Shown here: positions 57,344 to 64,000 of the stretch, one piece after another
Position numbering within the stretch: position 1 is the first letter of the stretch
Layout: every line of letters starts with the position of its first letter
Notes under the pieces: model-generated
The model's input: the letters and a program-made list of their open reading frames with translations, nothing else
Told to the model about the DNA's origin: nothing
Databases searched by the model: none
Source of the DNA: Bin87 sp965197635
Lineage (GTDB): Bacteria > Chloroflexota > Dehalococcoidia > Lucifugimonadales > UBA3495
NCBI GenBank assembly: GCA_965197635.1
Contig: CBDANN010000008.1
Coordinates: 558,001-622,000, forward strand
Reading direction: 5' to 3'
Length of the DNA stretch: 64,000 nucleotides
Translations under genes and position numbers: made by a program

Positions 57344-57610
57344 GTGATGTGGCGGTTGGGGGTTGAGAATTCTGGAATGGATTTGGAAATCGTTGCCTTT
57401 ACCGCCTTACAGTTCGGTGTTTTCGTCCATCGTCGTGCTTGGGCGAGTTTCCGGTTGGCCGTCCGGTGTCGCTCCGGTGTTGCGCCCGTGTCTGTTGTTC
57501 CGGCGGGATGAAGTTGCCAAAGCGGCCAACTACCGGACACCAAAAAGGACGGCCCGAGCGAGCCGCCTTACGGTTCGTCCGGTGCGCTGGCTTTCGCTAC
57601 AGGTGGCGCG

Positions 57611-57979
57611 TCAGCTAGAAATGATGGCTTCGAGTTTCTCCAGTAGTCGTTCCACGTCCGCTAGGTCCTGTTCAATGTCCGCGGCCGTCATCTGGTTCTC
57701 GTAGAAGTTCTCGTGCAGGGTGCTGGCAACAGCGAACAGGCGGCGGATGTCGCCGTCGCCGGTCTCGGCCCGCAGGTGGCTGGCGATCTGGTGCAGATGG
57801 CGGTGTCGGCCGTGGTCCCAGCCGCGGGTTTCGGCGATGGCCTTCATCATCTGGGCGGCGGCGCCCCAGCCCTTCTCGGATGCCTGTTGCAGGTCGCCCT
57901 GGGCCAGTTCATTCCGGCTCTGGGCCATCATGGCGCGGCTGCTGGCCTGGTAGTCTGCCGTAGTGGTCATGTTGCTCAT
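57611..57979 (-). CDS. Helical protein, PaREP1/HEPN-like
   Basis: About 122 residues from ATG 57979 (a 140-residue form from 58033 is possible). The core LQQASEKGWGAAAQMMKAIAE, RHLHQIASHLRAETGD and LHENFYENQMTAADIEQDLADV resembles the PaREP1/HEPN-like helical fold often found in toxin or accessory proteins. No catalytic RxxxxH is obvious. It lies 13-67 bp after the nuclease gene, so co-transcribed. Confidence 0.55.
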   Translation of the reverse strand: MSNMTTTADYQASSRAMMAQSRNELAQGDLQQASEKGWGAAAQMMKAIAETRGWDHGRHRHLHQIASHLRAETGDGDIRRLFAVASTLHENFYENQMTAADIEQDLADVERLLEKLEAIISS

Positions 57980-58045
57980 CTTTGATGTTTGGAGTACTGG
58001 CCATTCTATTACGTTGTCGGACAGTTCGCTCATCGGCCGCTTGGC

Positions 58046-58696
58046 CTAGAAATCTTCGGTCGTTGCCTCTGCTGGTTGGTAGCCGTCGGCCGTGCGCTCA
58101 GGGCAGTCAGCGGCGCCGATGTCGCAGAACCGGCACTCCTGCGGGCTCGGCACCCGCTTGGCTGGCGTTTCCGCTGCCAGCCGTCGGATGAGTGTATCGA
58201 GGTTCTGTACGAACTGGTCGTCCACCGCCTCCGCCGGTATGCGGACCGTGTGATCCCGATAGGTGACTTGTCCAGTGAGCTTGAGGTTACGGTACCGTTC
58301 CAGCGCCCGAGGCACCGCGTACAGGTAAATCATGACCTGGACGATGTGGCTGGGGCTCTCCTGTCCGGTCTTCGCGTCGACGATGACGGCTTCGCCATCT
58401 CGACGGGCGATGATGTCGGGTCTGCCCGCGAGCATTGCTGATGTGCCGCGTAGTGCGAAGCTGTTCTGTGCTTCGATGTCGACGTCGAAACCGCCGACTT
58501 CCCAGTTGGCGATTCGCTCGTTGACGAGCGCGGTGTGGTTGAGCATCCACTCGGCTTGGTTGAAACCGGAGGGTTGCCTGGTCCATTCTACGTAGTGGGC
58601 CTTGAACCAGGTGGCCCACTCGCAGGAGTTGTCGCCCGTCAGCAGGCGGGGCAGCCAGGTGACCCAGATGTAGGGGTGTTCGCGTCGCTGCGGCAT
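58046..58696 (-). CDS. PD-(D/E)XK nuclease with C-terminal Cys cluster (Cas4/RecB-like)
   Basis: 216 residues. The nuclease core is GRPDIIARRDGEAVIVDAKTGQ (Asp, then Asp-x-Lys), followed by QVMIYLYAV with the helix that completes the site, and a late cluster ECRFCDIGAADCPER that could bind iron-sulfur together with an upstream Cys (NSCEW). Such proteins act in phage or CRISPR DNA processing. No cas genes adjoin it. A phage recombination role is as likely. Confidence 0.8.
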   Translation of the reverse strand: MPQRREHPYIWVTWLPRLLTGDNSCEWATWFKAHYVEWTRQPSGFNQAEWMLNHTALVNERIANWEVGGFDVDIEAQNSFALRGTSAMLAGRPDIIARRDGEAVIVDAKTGQESPSHIVQVMIYLYAVPRALERYRNLKLTGQVTYRDHTVRIPAEAVDDQFVQNLDTLIRRLAAETPAKRVPSPQECRFCDIGAADCPERTADGYQPAEATTEDF

Positions 58697-58812
58697 GTGA
58701 CGGCTCCTTAGTTTTGAGGTAGCCGTCGTCAGCCTGAGGTGAGTTTACTGGGTAGCCGTGCGGTCGCGCTACGGCCTGCTGTCATCAAATTTTCGGAGCG
58801 TGCTCCGTGTGC

Positions 58813-59480
58813 TTACCGGTCCGCCGTTGGCTTGGAAATACTGCGGTGGCGCCCAACTGCATGGAATGCCGCCGGCCGCCGGAGATCAGCTGTCTGGACG
58901 TGCCCTGGATGGGCCGAGTTTCGGCCGGAAACGGCCCCTGGGCGCGCTCTATGGCCCGTTCGGTAGGGGGGTGCCCACTTCCGCTGGGGTGGCTGTGATG
59001 GCGTGATTTGCGGCTGCTGGAGGCGTGGCACTGGTCTCCCGCCCGAGGTTCGCCGGCGCGTGGTCGTTGTCCTCGTTCCAACGTTTCGCCGTGGGGGCGC
59101 GGTCGCCGTCGGTGACGGTGGAGTGGCACTTGTCGCCGGTGTCGTTGTCGGCGTGGGTGCCTGCGTCGCTGTGTGGATTCGCTGTACTCGGTCGAACTCC
59201 GCTTGGCTGACGACTGCGGGGAAGGCGCCCATCGCCCGCACTGTGGCGTCGGGGTTCGCCATGTCCTGCTGCGACGCCACGCTGGTTCCGCAGTACACTT
59301 CGTTGGCCAGGATGCGGCGTACGTGCTCCACGCTCCAGCGGCCGACCGTCGGTGCCGGACGTGCTGGCGTAGATTGCCGCCCGATGGGTTGCAGCGTCCT
59401 GGTTCGCCGCCATCTCTGCTGCCTCCGAACTGGCCCGGTTCCATGAGGCCGGGCCGGTTTTGTGGCGCCATTTGGTCCAT
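58813..59480 (-). pseudogene. Large serine recombinase fragment
   Basis: The segment HVRRILANEVYCG, AFPAVVSQAEFDRVQRI is the Recombinase-domain signature of large serine integrases. The resolvase N-terminal domain with the catalytic Ser is absent, and the C terminus becomes a Thr/Pro-rich low-complexity stretch. A remnant of an integrating element. Confidence 0.65.
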
Positions 59481-59701
59481 GAGGCTGCGGGTCGTTTAGC
59501 TGGACAGTCTCCCCTTGCTATGGTCCGCTGACGGTGAACGCAATCCGGTTGGAGAGCTTTCTGCCGTCTCCCGTGCAGATGGCGCTGTCGTCGTTGCAAT
59601 CGCTTGTTGCAGAAAGCGAGACGGTGACGTCGGTGTTGCCGTCCGGTCTGACCCGGATGGTCCAGCCGATGTTGCCGCCCTTCTGCAAACGCTTCCTCCT
59701 C

Positions 59702-59815
59702 CTACGGCGTCGGGTTCACGTAGTTGGACCAGCCGCTCACGCCCGCCGCGTTGATCGCCTTCACCCGGTACACGTGCTTCACCCCAGCCGTGACGAATGT
59801 GGAGGCGGCGCTCCG
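59702..59815 (-). pseudogene. Fibronectin type III domain remnant
   Basis: The peptide VTAGVKHVYRVKAINAAGVS followed by GWSNYVNPTP is a classic FnIII C-terminal strand. Only the last part of a domain remains in frame before decay. Confidence 0.55.
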
Positions 59816-59893
59816 TATGCAGTGCCGCCCCCTTTCCGATCTCGGCGTTTGATTGCAATGGCTTGTCGGCGCTGAGAATACGGCCAAAGAAAG

Positions 59894-59922
59894 AGCCGCC
59901 AGTGGCATTGCCACTGGCGGCT
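59894..59922 (-). terminator. 14-bp hairpin, minus strand terminator
   Basis: AGCCGCCAGTGGCA pairs with its exact complement nearly without spacer. The minus-strand continuation CTTTCTTT is T-rich. Confidence 0.6.
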
Positions 59923-59944
59923 ACCTTGGCCGATTGGTTGGTTG

Positions 59945-60000
59945 TTATGCGACTGCTTCCAGTCTGACGCCCTGCTGTTCAAAGCGGATGTCCCGCGTCA
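59945..60000 (-). pseudogene. C-terminal tail of an unknown gene
   Basis: The minus strand reads TRDIRFEQQGVRLEAVA then stop, ahead of the hairpin at 59894. The gene body was replaced by the IS21 fragment. Confidence 0.4.
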
Positions 60001-60025
60001 ACTAAATTTGCCGATTTGTCGTCGA

Positions 60026-60330
60026 TTAGTTTTGCCGGTGCACCTCCTCTGACTGGCCCCGTTGCTGGGCGGCATCGGTCCGGTAGCTGGGGACGTCAAA
60101 CTCCAGGATGACGGAGTGGTGCACCACTCCGTCAATCGCCGCCGCGGTGGCCATGGGGTTGGCGAAAATACGCTCCCACTCTGAGAAGACCAGGTTGGAC
60201 GTGATGCCCAGCGACCTCCGTTCGTAGCGTTCAGCAATCAGGGTGAAGAGGACCTCGGACTCCTCATTGCCCTGGGGCAGGTAGCCCAGATCGTCCCGGA
60301 GCAGGAAGTCGTAGTTGTCCAGCTTGCGCA
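60026..60330 (-). pseudogene. istB: IS21 IstB ATPase C-terminal fragment
   Basis: Minus-strand peptide LRDDLGYLPQGNEESEVLF, AERYERRSLGITSNLVFSEW and AIDGVVHHSVILEFDVPSYR matches the Walker B to C-terminal half of IstB helper ATPases. The N-terminal Walker A half is lost at the junction with the IS4-like fragment. Confidence 0.85.
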
Positions 60331-60510
60331 GTACCGCCGCCTGGTACGACAAGCCGTCGCCGACTTTCGTGGACGCCATCGCCCTGGTGCGTCGGCACTT
60401 GTGGCTGGCGTCGGAGGGTTTTTCACTGTCCGCAGCCAGCACCGATACGCAGGAACTCCCCGCTACCCTGTACCACCGACTTGTCGATTCCCTCGCTTAC
60501 GCCGCTAAAA
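60331..60510 (+). pseudogene. IS4-like transposase C-terminal fragment, second copy
   Basis: Reads AAWYDKPSPTFVDAIALVRR, LWLASEGFSLSAAS and RLVDSLAYAA, homologous to 48164-48481. An IS110-family element follows at the same distance in both places. Confidence 0.75.
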
Positions 60511-60522
60511 TTGCGCAAAGCA

Positions 60523-60781
60523 ACATTATGCCCAGGTTTGGGCCGTACAGAGGAGACTAACTGACGAGACGGGGACACGGGTGTAGGCTGTCGGAGGGGC
60601 GTGTCATCCGGACCAAGACCGAGAGGGCATTGGTGCTGGTTGCCCGGCGCAAAGCATGGTCCGGGAGTCCTACGGCGGCATCATTGGTGACGTCCCAATG
60701 GGACGATCCCGTTCGGGAGAATGGCTACCGTCCGTGGCTCCCTCCGGAGACACGCCTACGCTGCGATGCTGGAGGGGTACG
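60523..60781 (+). ncRNA. Candidate bridge RNA, IS110 copy B
   Basis: Stem CCGGACCA (60608-60615) with TGGTCCGG (60657-60664). The loop contains CATTGGTG (60628-60635), identical to the right flank, and ends GCGCAAAGCA (60647-60656), identical to the left flank. Both halves of the presumed target are therefore represented, both including the shared CA. Caution: CATTGGTG is also a conserved internal piece of these leaders (for example at 60683). Confidence 0.65.
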
Positions 60782-62205
60782 ATGACGACAAATCATGGGA
60801 GCGGGAGACCAGTGGCAAAGGCCACACCGGAGCAGGTCCGTTTGCCGTCGGGATTGTCCCAGGTGAACCTGAACGCTGGGGGCATTGACGTGGGGGCCAG
60901 CAGCCATTTCGTGGCGGTGCCCGCGGACCGGGCGGAGCCGCCGGTGCGGGAGTTTGCCGCCTTCACCGCAGACCTGTACCGTCTGGCGGACTGGCTGGGC
61001 GAGTGCGGAGTGGAAACTGTGGTCATGGAGTCTACCGGCGTGTACTGGATACCGCTGTTCGGGGTGCTGGAAGAGCGCGGGTTCCAGGTGATGCTGGTGG
61101 ACCCGCGGCGCATCAAGAACGTGTCCGGTCGCAAGACCGACGTGCTGGACTGCCAGTGGCTGCAGCAACTGCACACCTACGGCCTGCTGTCGGGGGCTTT
61201 TCGCCCCGAGGCCGAGATCCGATGCCTGCGCAGCTACCTGCGCCAGCGGGCCATGCTGGTGGAGTACGCTTCTCATCACATCCAGCATTTGCAGAAGGCG
61301 CTGACCCAGATGAACGTGAAGCTCCAGCACGTCATCAGCAGCATCACGGGCAAGACGGGGATGGATATTATCGAAGCCATCGTGAAGGGAGAACGGGACC
61401 CCCGCCAGCTGGCTCGGTTTCGTCGCCCTGGGGTGAAAGCGAACGAAGCCACCATCATGAAGTCGCTACAGGGGCACTGGCGAGAGGAGCACATCTTCGA
61501 GCTGACCCAAGCCCTGGAACTGTACCGGTTCTATCAAGGCAAGATTGCCGAGTGCGATCAGGAGATCGAAGCCCAACTGGAGCGGTTCGAGGACCGCAGC
61601 GACGGTGGGTCTCCAGCCGGCAATGGCCGTCGGCGCAGTCAGGGCAACGCGCCCCGCTTCGATGTCAGGACACACCTGTACCGGATGACGGGAGTGGACC
61701 TGACCCGCATCGACGGCATTGACGCTTTCACCGCCCTGAAGGTGATCAGCGAAGTCGGCACGGACATGACGAAATGGCCCAGCGCCAAGCACTTCGCGTC
61801 GTGGCTAGGACTCAGTCCCGACCACCGTATCACCGGCGGCCGGGTCATGAGCTCAAAGACCAAGCCCAACTCCAGCCGAGCGGCGGCGGCCCTGCGTCTG
61901 GCCGCCAACGCGCTCCACCGCTCCGATAGTGCCTGGGCGCTTTCCTGCGGCGAAAGAAGGCCCAGCTGGGTGCCCCCAAGGCCATCACCGCCACGGCCCA
62001 CAAGCTGGCCAGGCTCATCTATTCCATGCTGCGCTACGGTCAGGAATATGTGGACGCCGGGGCTGAATACTACGAAACCCAGTATCAGCAGCGGGCATTA
62101 CGCGCGGCCAAACGCCGAGCGGCCCAACTTGGCTATGAGTTGGTGCCTCTCTCCGATCCTGAGGATCCTGGCGGTGTGCCTCTCAACCCGCCAGCCGCCG
62201 CGTGA
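60782..62205 (+). CDS. IS110-family recombinase with one C-terminal frameshift
   Basis: DEDD domain first: GIDVGASSHFVAV (Asp), MESTGVYWIPLFG (Glu), RKTDVLDCQWLQQL (two Asp). A coiled-coil-like linker (FELTQALELYRFYQGKIAE) then leads to the Tnp20 domain SWLGLSPDHRITGGRVMSSKT with the candidate catalytic Ser. A missing C at 61932-61933 shifts frame. Correcting it gives FLRRKKAQLGAPKAITA and a stop at 62203-62205. The uncorrected frame ends at 62251. ATG 60782 begins MTTNHGSG. May be active if the shift is a sequencing error. Confidence 0.88.
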
Positions 62206-62254
62206 CCATCCTCGGGGCGGTGTGCCTCTCAACCCGCCAGCCGCCGCGTGACCA
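62170..62254 (+). repeat. 39-bp tandem repeat at the recombinase 3' end
   Basis: The block GGCGGTGTGCCTCTCAACCC onward occurs at 62170-62208 and 62216-62254. The first copy holds the corrected stop codon and the second duplicates it. Confidence 0.85.
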
Positions 62255-62270
62255 CGTTTCCAGTTAGTCA

Positions 62271-62506
62271 TTGGTGACGCTCCAAGCCATCCCGTTGATT
62301 GGAGCTGTGCAGGCGCGGTATATCATCGGAAGGGAAACCGTGGGGGCCACCAGCCACTATGTGGCAGCGGATTCCGAACAGCCGGTGCGTGAGTTTGAGG
62401 CTTTCACTACGGACCTGTACCGTCTGGCGGACTGGCTTACCGAGTGCGACGTGGAGACCGTGGTCATGGAGTCCACCGGGGTGTACTGGATACCGCTGTT
62501 CGGGGT
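62271..62506 (+). pseudogene. IS110-family fragment, copy D
   Basis: Begins inside the leader (TTGGTGACGCTCC) and jumps into coding sequence GATSHYVAADSEQPVREFEA through ETVVMESTGVYWIPLFGVLE, then ends. The leader and recombinase joints show an internal deletion. Confidence 0.8.
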
Positions 62507-62535
62507 GCTGGAAGACTATTGGCGGTAGTGGTGGA

Positions 62536-62775
62536 ATGGGGATTCAGGGAACTGCTCTGATGGTGGCTTGGCTCCACGTGGTTGTTATCGCTGCAGAAGG
62601 CCCTTTGGCGCGGTCCGGACCACCATTGGAGGCGGCCATCAGCGCGTTGGTAAGCCTCTGGGTCGGTGGTTACGCGGGCAGTTCGGCCTCCGGCCGGAGA
62701 CGCAGCCGGGTCGGTTACGTCCCAGTGCCTGACCCGCCGCCGACCGGTTTCACCGATATTTCGTGGCTAGGTTGA
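62536..62775 (+). CDS. Possible small hydrophobic (holin-like) protein
   Basis: 79 residues from ATG 62536: MGIQGTALMVAWLHVVVIAA, a second hydrophobic stretch LEAAISALVSLWVGGYAG, then a basic, Pro-rich tail. The two-helix layout suggests a phage holin or similar, but no clear ribosome site or family supports it. Confidence 0.3.
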   Translation: MGIQGTALMVAWLHVVVIAAEGPLARSGPPLEAAISALVSLWVGGYAGSSASGRRRSRVGYVPVPDPPPTGFTDISWLG

Positions 62776-63465
62776 CCGTGACCGAGTGTTTGTATTTCTG
62801 CTGCGCCTAGCTTCGCTAGGCTCATCTTTTCGTCGGAGTTGATCCTTCCGCTGGTTCCACCGTGGTATGCCGTCGCCAGCCCAGTTGGGATGTCGTTTTC
62901 GGCCTGTTGGCTGGCTCGACGTGAATGTCTCTTGGTCTATCTGGATGCCTGAGTGTCTCAGTAACGACAGGTGGGCGGCGGCGAGGGCCAACCATTGCGT
63001 TTTGGTCATGTTCCGCTCCTCGGGAATGGGGTCTCCCTTGTTCATGTAGCGTGCCTCGAAAGGGTAGACCCACACGATGATCCTGGCCTCGAGTTCCCAA
63101 CACTGGGTCCGGAAGGGACAGAAGACGCAGTTCTCGTCGTCGGGGGCGTAGGGCCGGTCTGGTAGTGTGCTGGCGTCGGCGTGAGCCTGGGCTTCCCGGA
63201 GCCGGGTCAGCGCTTCGTCAAAATGCCGGGGATCCGGTGAGACGCGTTCCGGCGTGAGGGGCTTGCCCTCCCGGTCCATCATGGCGAATAGGCCGCGTTC
63301 TGGGTGCGCGACCTTGCCATCCCGGTAGAGCTGGCGGCCGTAGAGGGCGTCACGGTCTGCAGCTGGCTTGTCCGCCAGCGGTGGACGGGCTTGCGGTGCT
63401 TGCCTTTCGGCTGGCTCGTCCTGGGGGCCTTGCTGGCTCCGGGGCTGGATGAATACTCCGGAGTG
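62767..63465 (-). CDS. Nuclease-like fragment with Cys cluster
   Basis: The frame is open from 63465 with no good start until ATG 63282: ADRDALYGRQLYRDGKVAHPE, then YAPDDENCVFCPFRTQCWE, a three-Cys cluster as at the end of Cas4/AddB-like nucleases. No PD-(D/E)XK core is visible in the window, so this is either a C-terminal fragment or a different small protein. It ends in a polar tail. Confidence 0.45.
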   Translation of the reverse strand, partial: HSGVFIQPRSQQGPQDEPAERQAPQARPPLADKPAADRDALYGRQLYRDGKVAHPERGLFAMMDREGKPLTPERVSPDPRHFDEALTRLREAQAHADASTLPDRPYAPDDENCVFCPFRTQCWELEARIIVWVYPFEARYMNKGDPIPEERNMTKTQWLALAAAHLSLLRHSGIQIDQETFTSSQPTGRKRHPNWAGDGIPRWNQRKDQLRRKDEPSEARRSRNTNTRSRST

Positions 63466-63590
63466 CTATGTCTTGCCTGCCGGCGGCGTAGTGGCGTATA
63501 GCCACTGGTGCTGATAGAACTGCTTTGGTCGGGAATTACGAGAAACGTCGCGGACGGCTCTCGGTTTTCCCTACTTGAACAATCCTACTA

Positions 63591-63736
63591 AACTAAAGCC
63601 AAGGTGAAATGTACATATTGCTAGACCGCACCGTCGGTGGCGACCCCAGTTGGGGCTGAAGGTCGCATGAGGAGCTGTGGAGTCCTTTCGGACGGCTTCA
63701 AGATCCCGAAATGCACATCCCACCTTGGCATTGGTT
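63591..63736. mobile_element. 146-bp MITE with IS630-type ends
   Basis: Ends AACTAAAGCCAAGG and CCTTGGCATTGGTT match those of the IS630 element at 40093-41327, flanked by TA on both sides (63589-63590, 63737-63738). It contains no transposase, so it would depend on an IS630 transposase. Confidence 0.85.
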
Positions 63737-63751
63737 TAGTTACAGCGCAGC

Positions 63752-64000
63752 TCATGGTGCATCTTCTATCTGGCAGTCCGCGTCGTCCGATCCAGGCATG
63801 CTCATGTACACGAAGTGTCTGCCGGCGCCGAGGTTCAGGTAGCCGTCCGAGTCCTGGGCGGCGCCCGCCGCCACGCTTATGGCGATGATCCCTGTCGTGC
63901 TCGGCGTGATGGTGGCTACGCGCTCCCTGCCGCTCCTCCTGCTGCTCCAGCCTGTGATGCTCGCGCCTCCGGCCCGCAGGCACGTCCTGTCGGCCTGCTG
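63752..64000 (-). CDS. C terminus of an unknown protein, running off the window
   Basis: The minus-strand frame from the window edge reads RERVATITPSTTGIIAISVA, DSDGYLNLGAGRHFVYMSMP and ends QIEDAP at 63752. The strand-rich composition suggests a surface or phage structural protein. Start not in the window. Confidence 0.4.
   Translation of the reverse strand, partial: QQADRTCLRAGGASITGWSSRRSGRERVATITPSTTGIIAISVAAGAAQDSDGYLNLGAGRHFVYMSMPGSDDADCQIEDAP

Larger units (their letters stand above)
60523..62268 (+). mobile_element. IS110-family element, copy B
   Basis: Left flank GCGCAAAGCA (60513-60522), leader with GACTAACTG (60551-60559), recombinase, right end CAGTTAGT. The right flank begins CATTGGTG (62269-62276). 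CA at both junctions is a candidate core dinucleotide. About 1,746 bp. Confidence 0.82.

Overview
The window looks like a GC-rich chromosome segment of an uncultured Chloroflexota bacterium (Dehalococcoidia/SAR202-like). This rests on gene content rather than a marker gene: a DapL-type lysine route, a luciferase-like flavin enzyme, a 3-keto-5-aminohexanoate cleavage enzyme, a xanthine-dehydrogenase-family molybdenum subunit with its own MoaD-like partner, a K+-dependent membrane pyrophosphatase, an amidase with a small partner subunit, and palindromic microrepeats inside genes. The assignment is an inference.

Bases 1 to about 30,400 are compact housekeeping DNA. Plus-strand genes cover a broken DNA methylase, a PIN toxin pair, miaA, dapF, a toxin/antitoxin-like cassette with a duplicated helix-hairpin-helix-like domain, dapL, a Uma2 nuclease, hflX, a phosphoesterase and an acetamidase. 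A minus-strand block follows: RelE pair, SDR, pRiA4b-like protein, hppA, then a likely operon of amidase small subunit, amidase, HAD, unknown, LLM enzyme and phosphodiesterase. Next come a CPBP protease, trpA, and aroF behind a leader with an intrinsic terminator, then GNAT, cytidylate-kinase-like, rhomboid, BKACE, the molybdenum enzyme subunit, a MoaD-like carrier and a DUF3352 protein.

Bases 30,400 to 64,000 are a mobile-element graveyard. I can place ends and often target duplications for elements related to IS701 (3), IS256 (2) each carrying IS66 at the same site, ISAs1 (2), IS630 (2, plus a MITE), IS1380 (3), ISNCY and IS5, and recognise fragments of IS21, IS4-like and another IS5-like transposase. 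Several are nested. Stranded between them are a tRNA-Thr, an interrupted HTH gene, small membrane proteins, a one-spacer type I-E-like CRISPR remnant, an intact alpha-hydroxy-acid oxidase, a PD-(D/E)XK nuclease, a HEPN-like protein and a large serine recombinase remnant.

The most interesting system is an IS110-family set. Two recombinase loci (48,494-50,195 and 60,523-62,268), a tandem pair of 288-bp recombinase-less units (50,198-50,777) and a fragment (62,271-62,506) are present. Each 5' leader forms a predicted stem-closed loop whose 3' edge reads the same as the DNA just left of that copy, and the matching bases covary between copies. This is what a target-guiding bridge RNA predicts, and the 288-bp units look like bridge-RNA-only mini-elements. 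A second unusual signal is a set of 13-16 bp inserts with a TTGACCAA-like core that interrupt IS701 and ISAs1 transposase genes at nine places.
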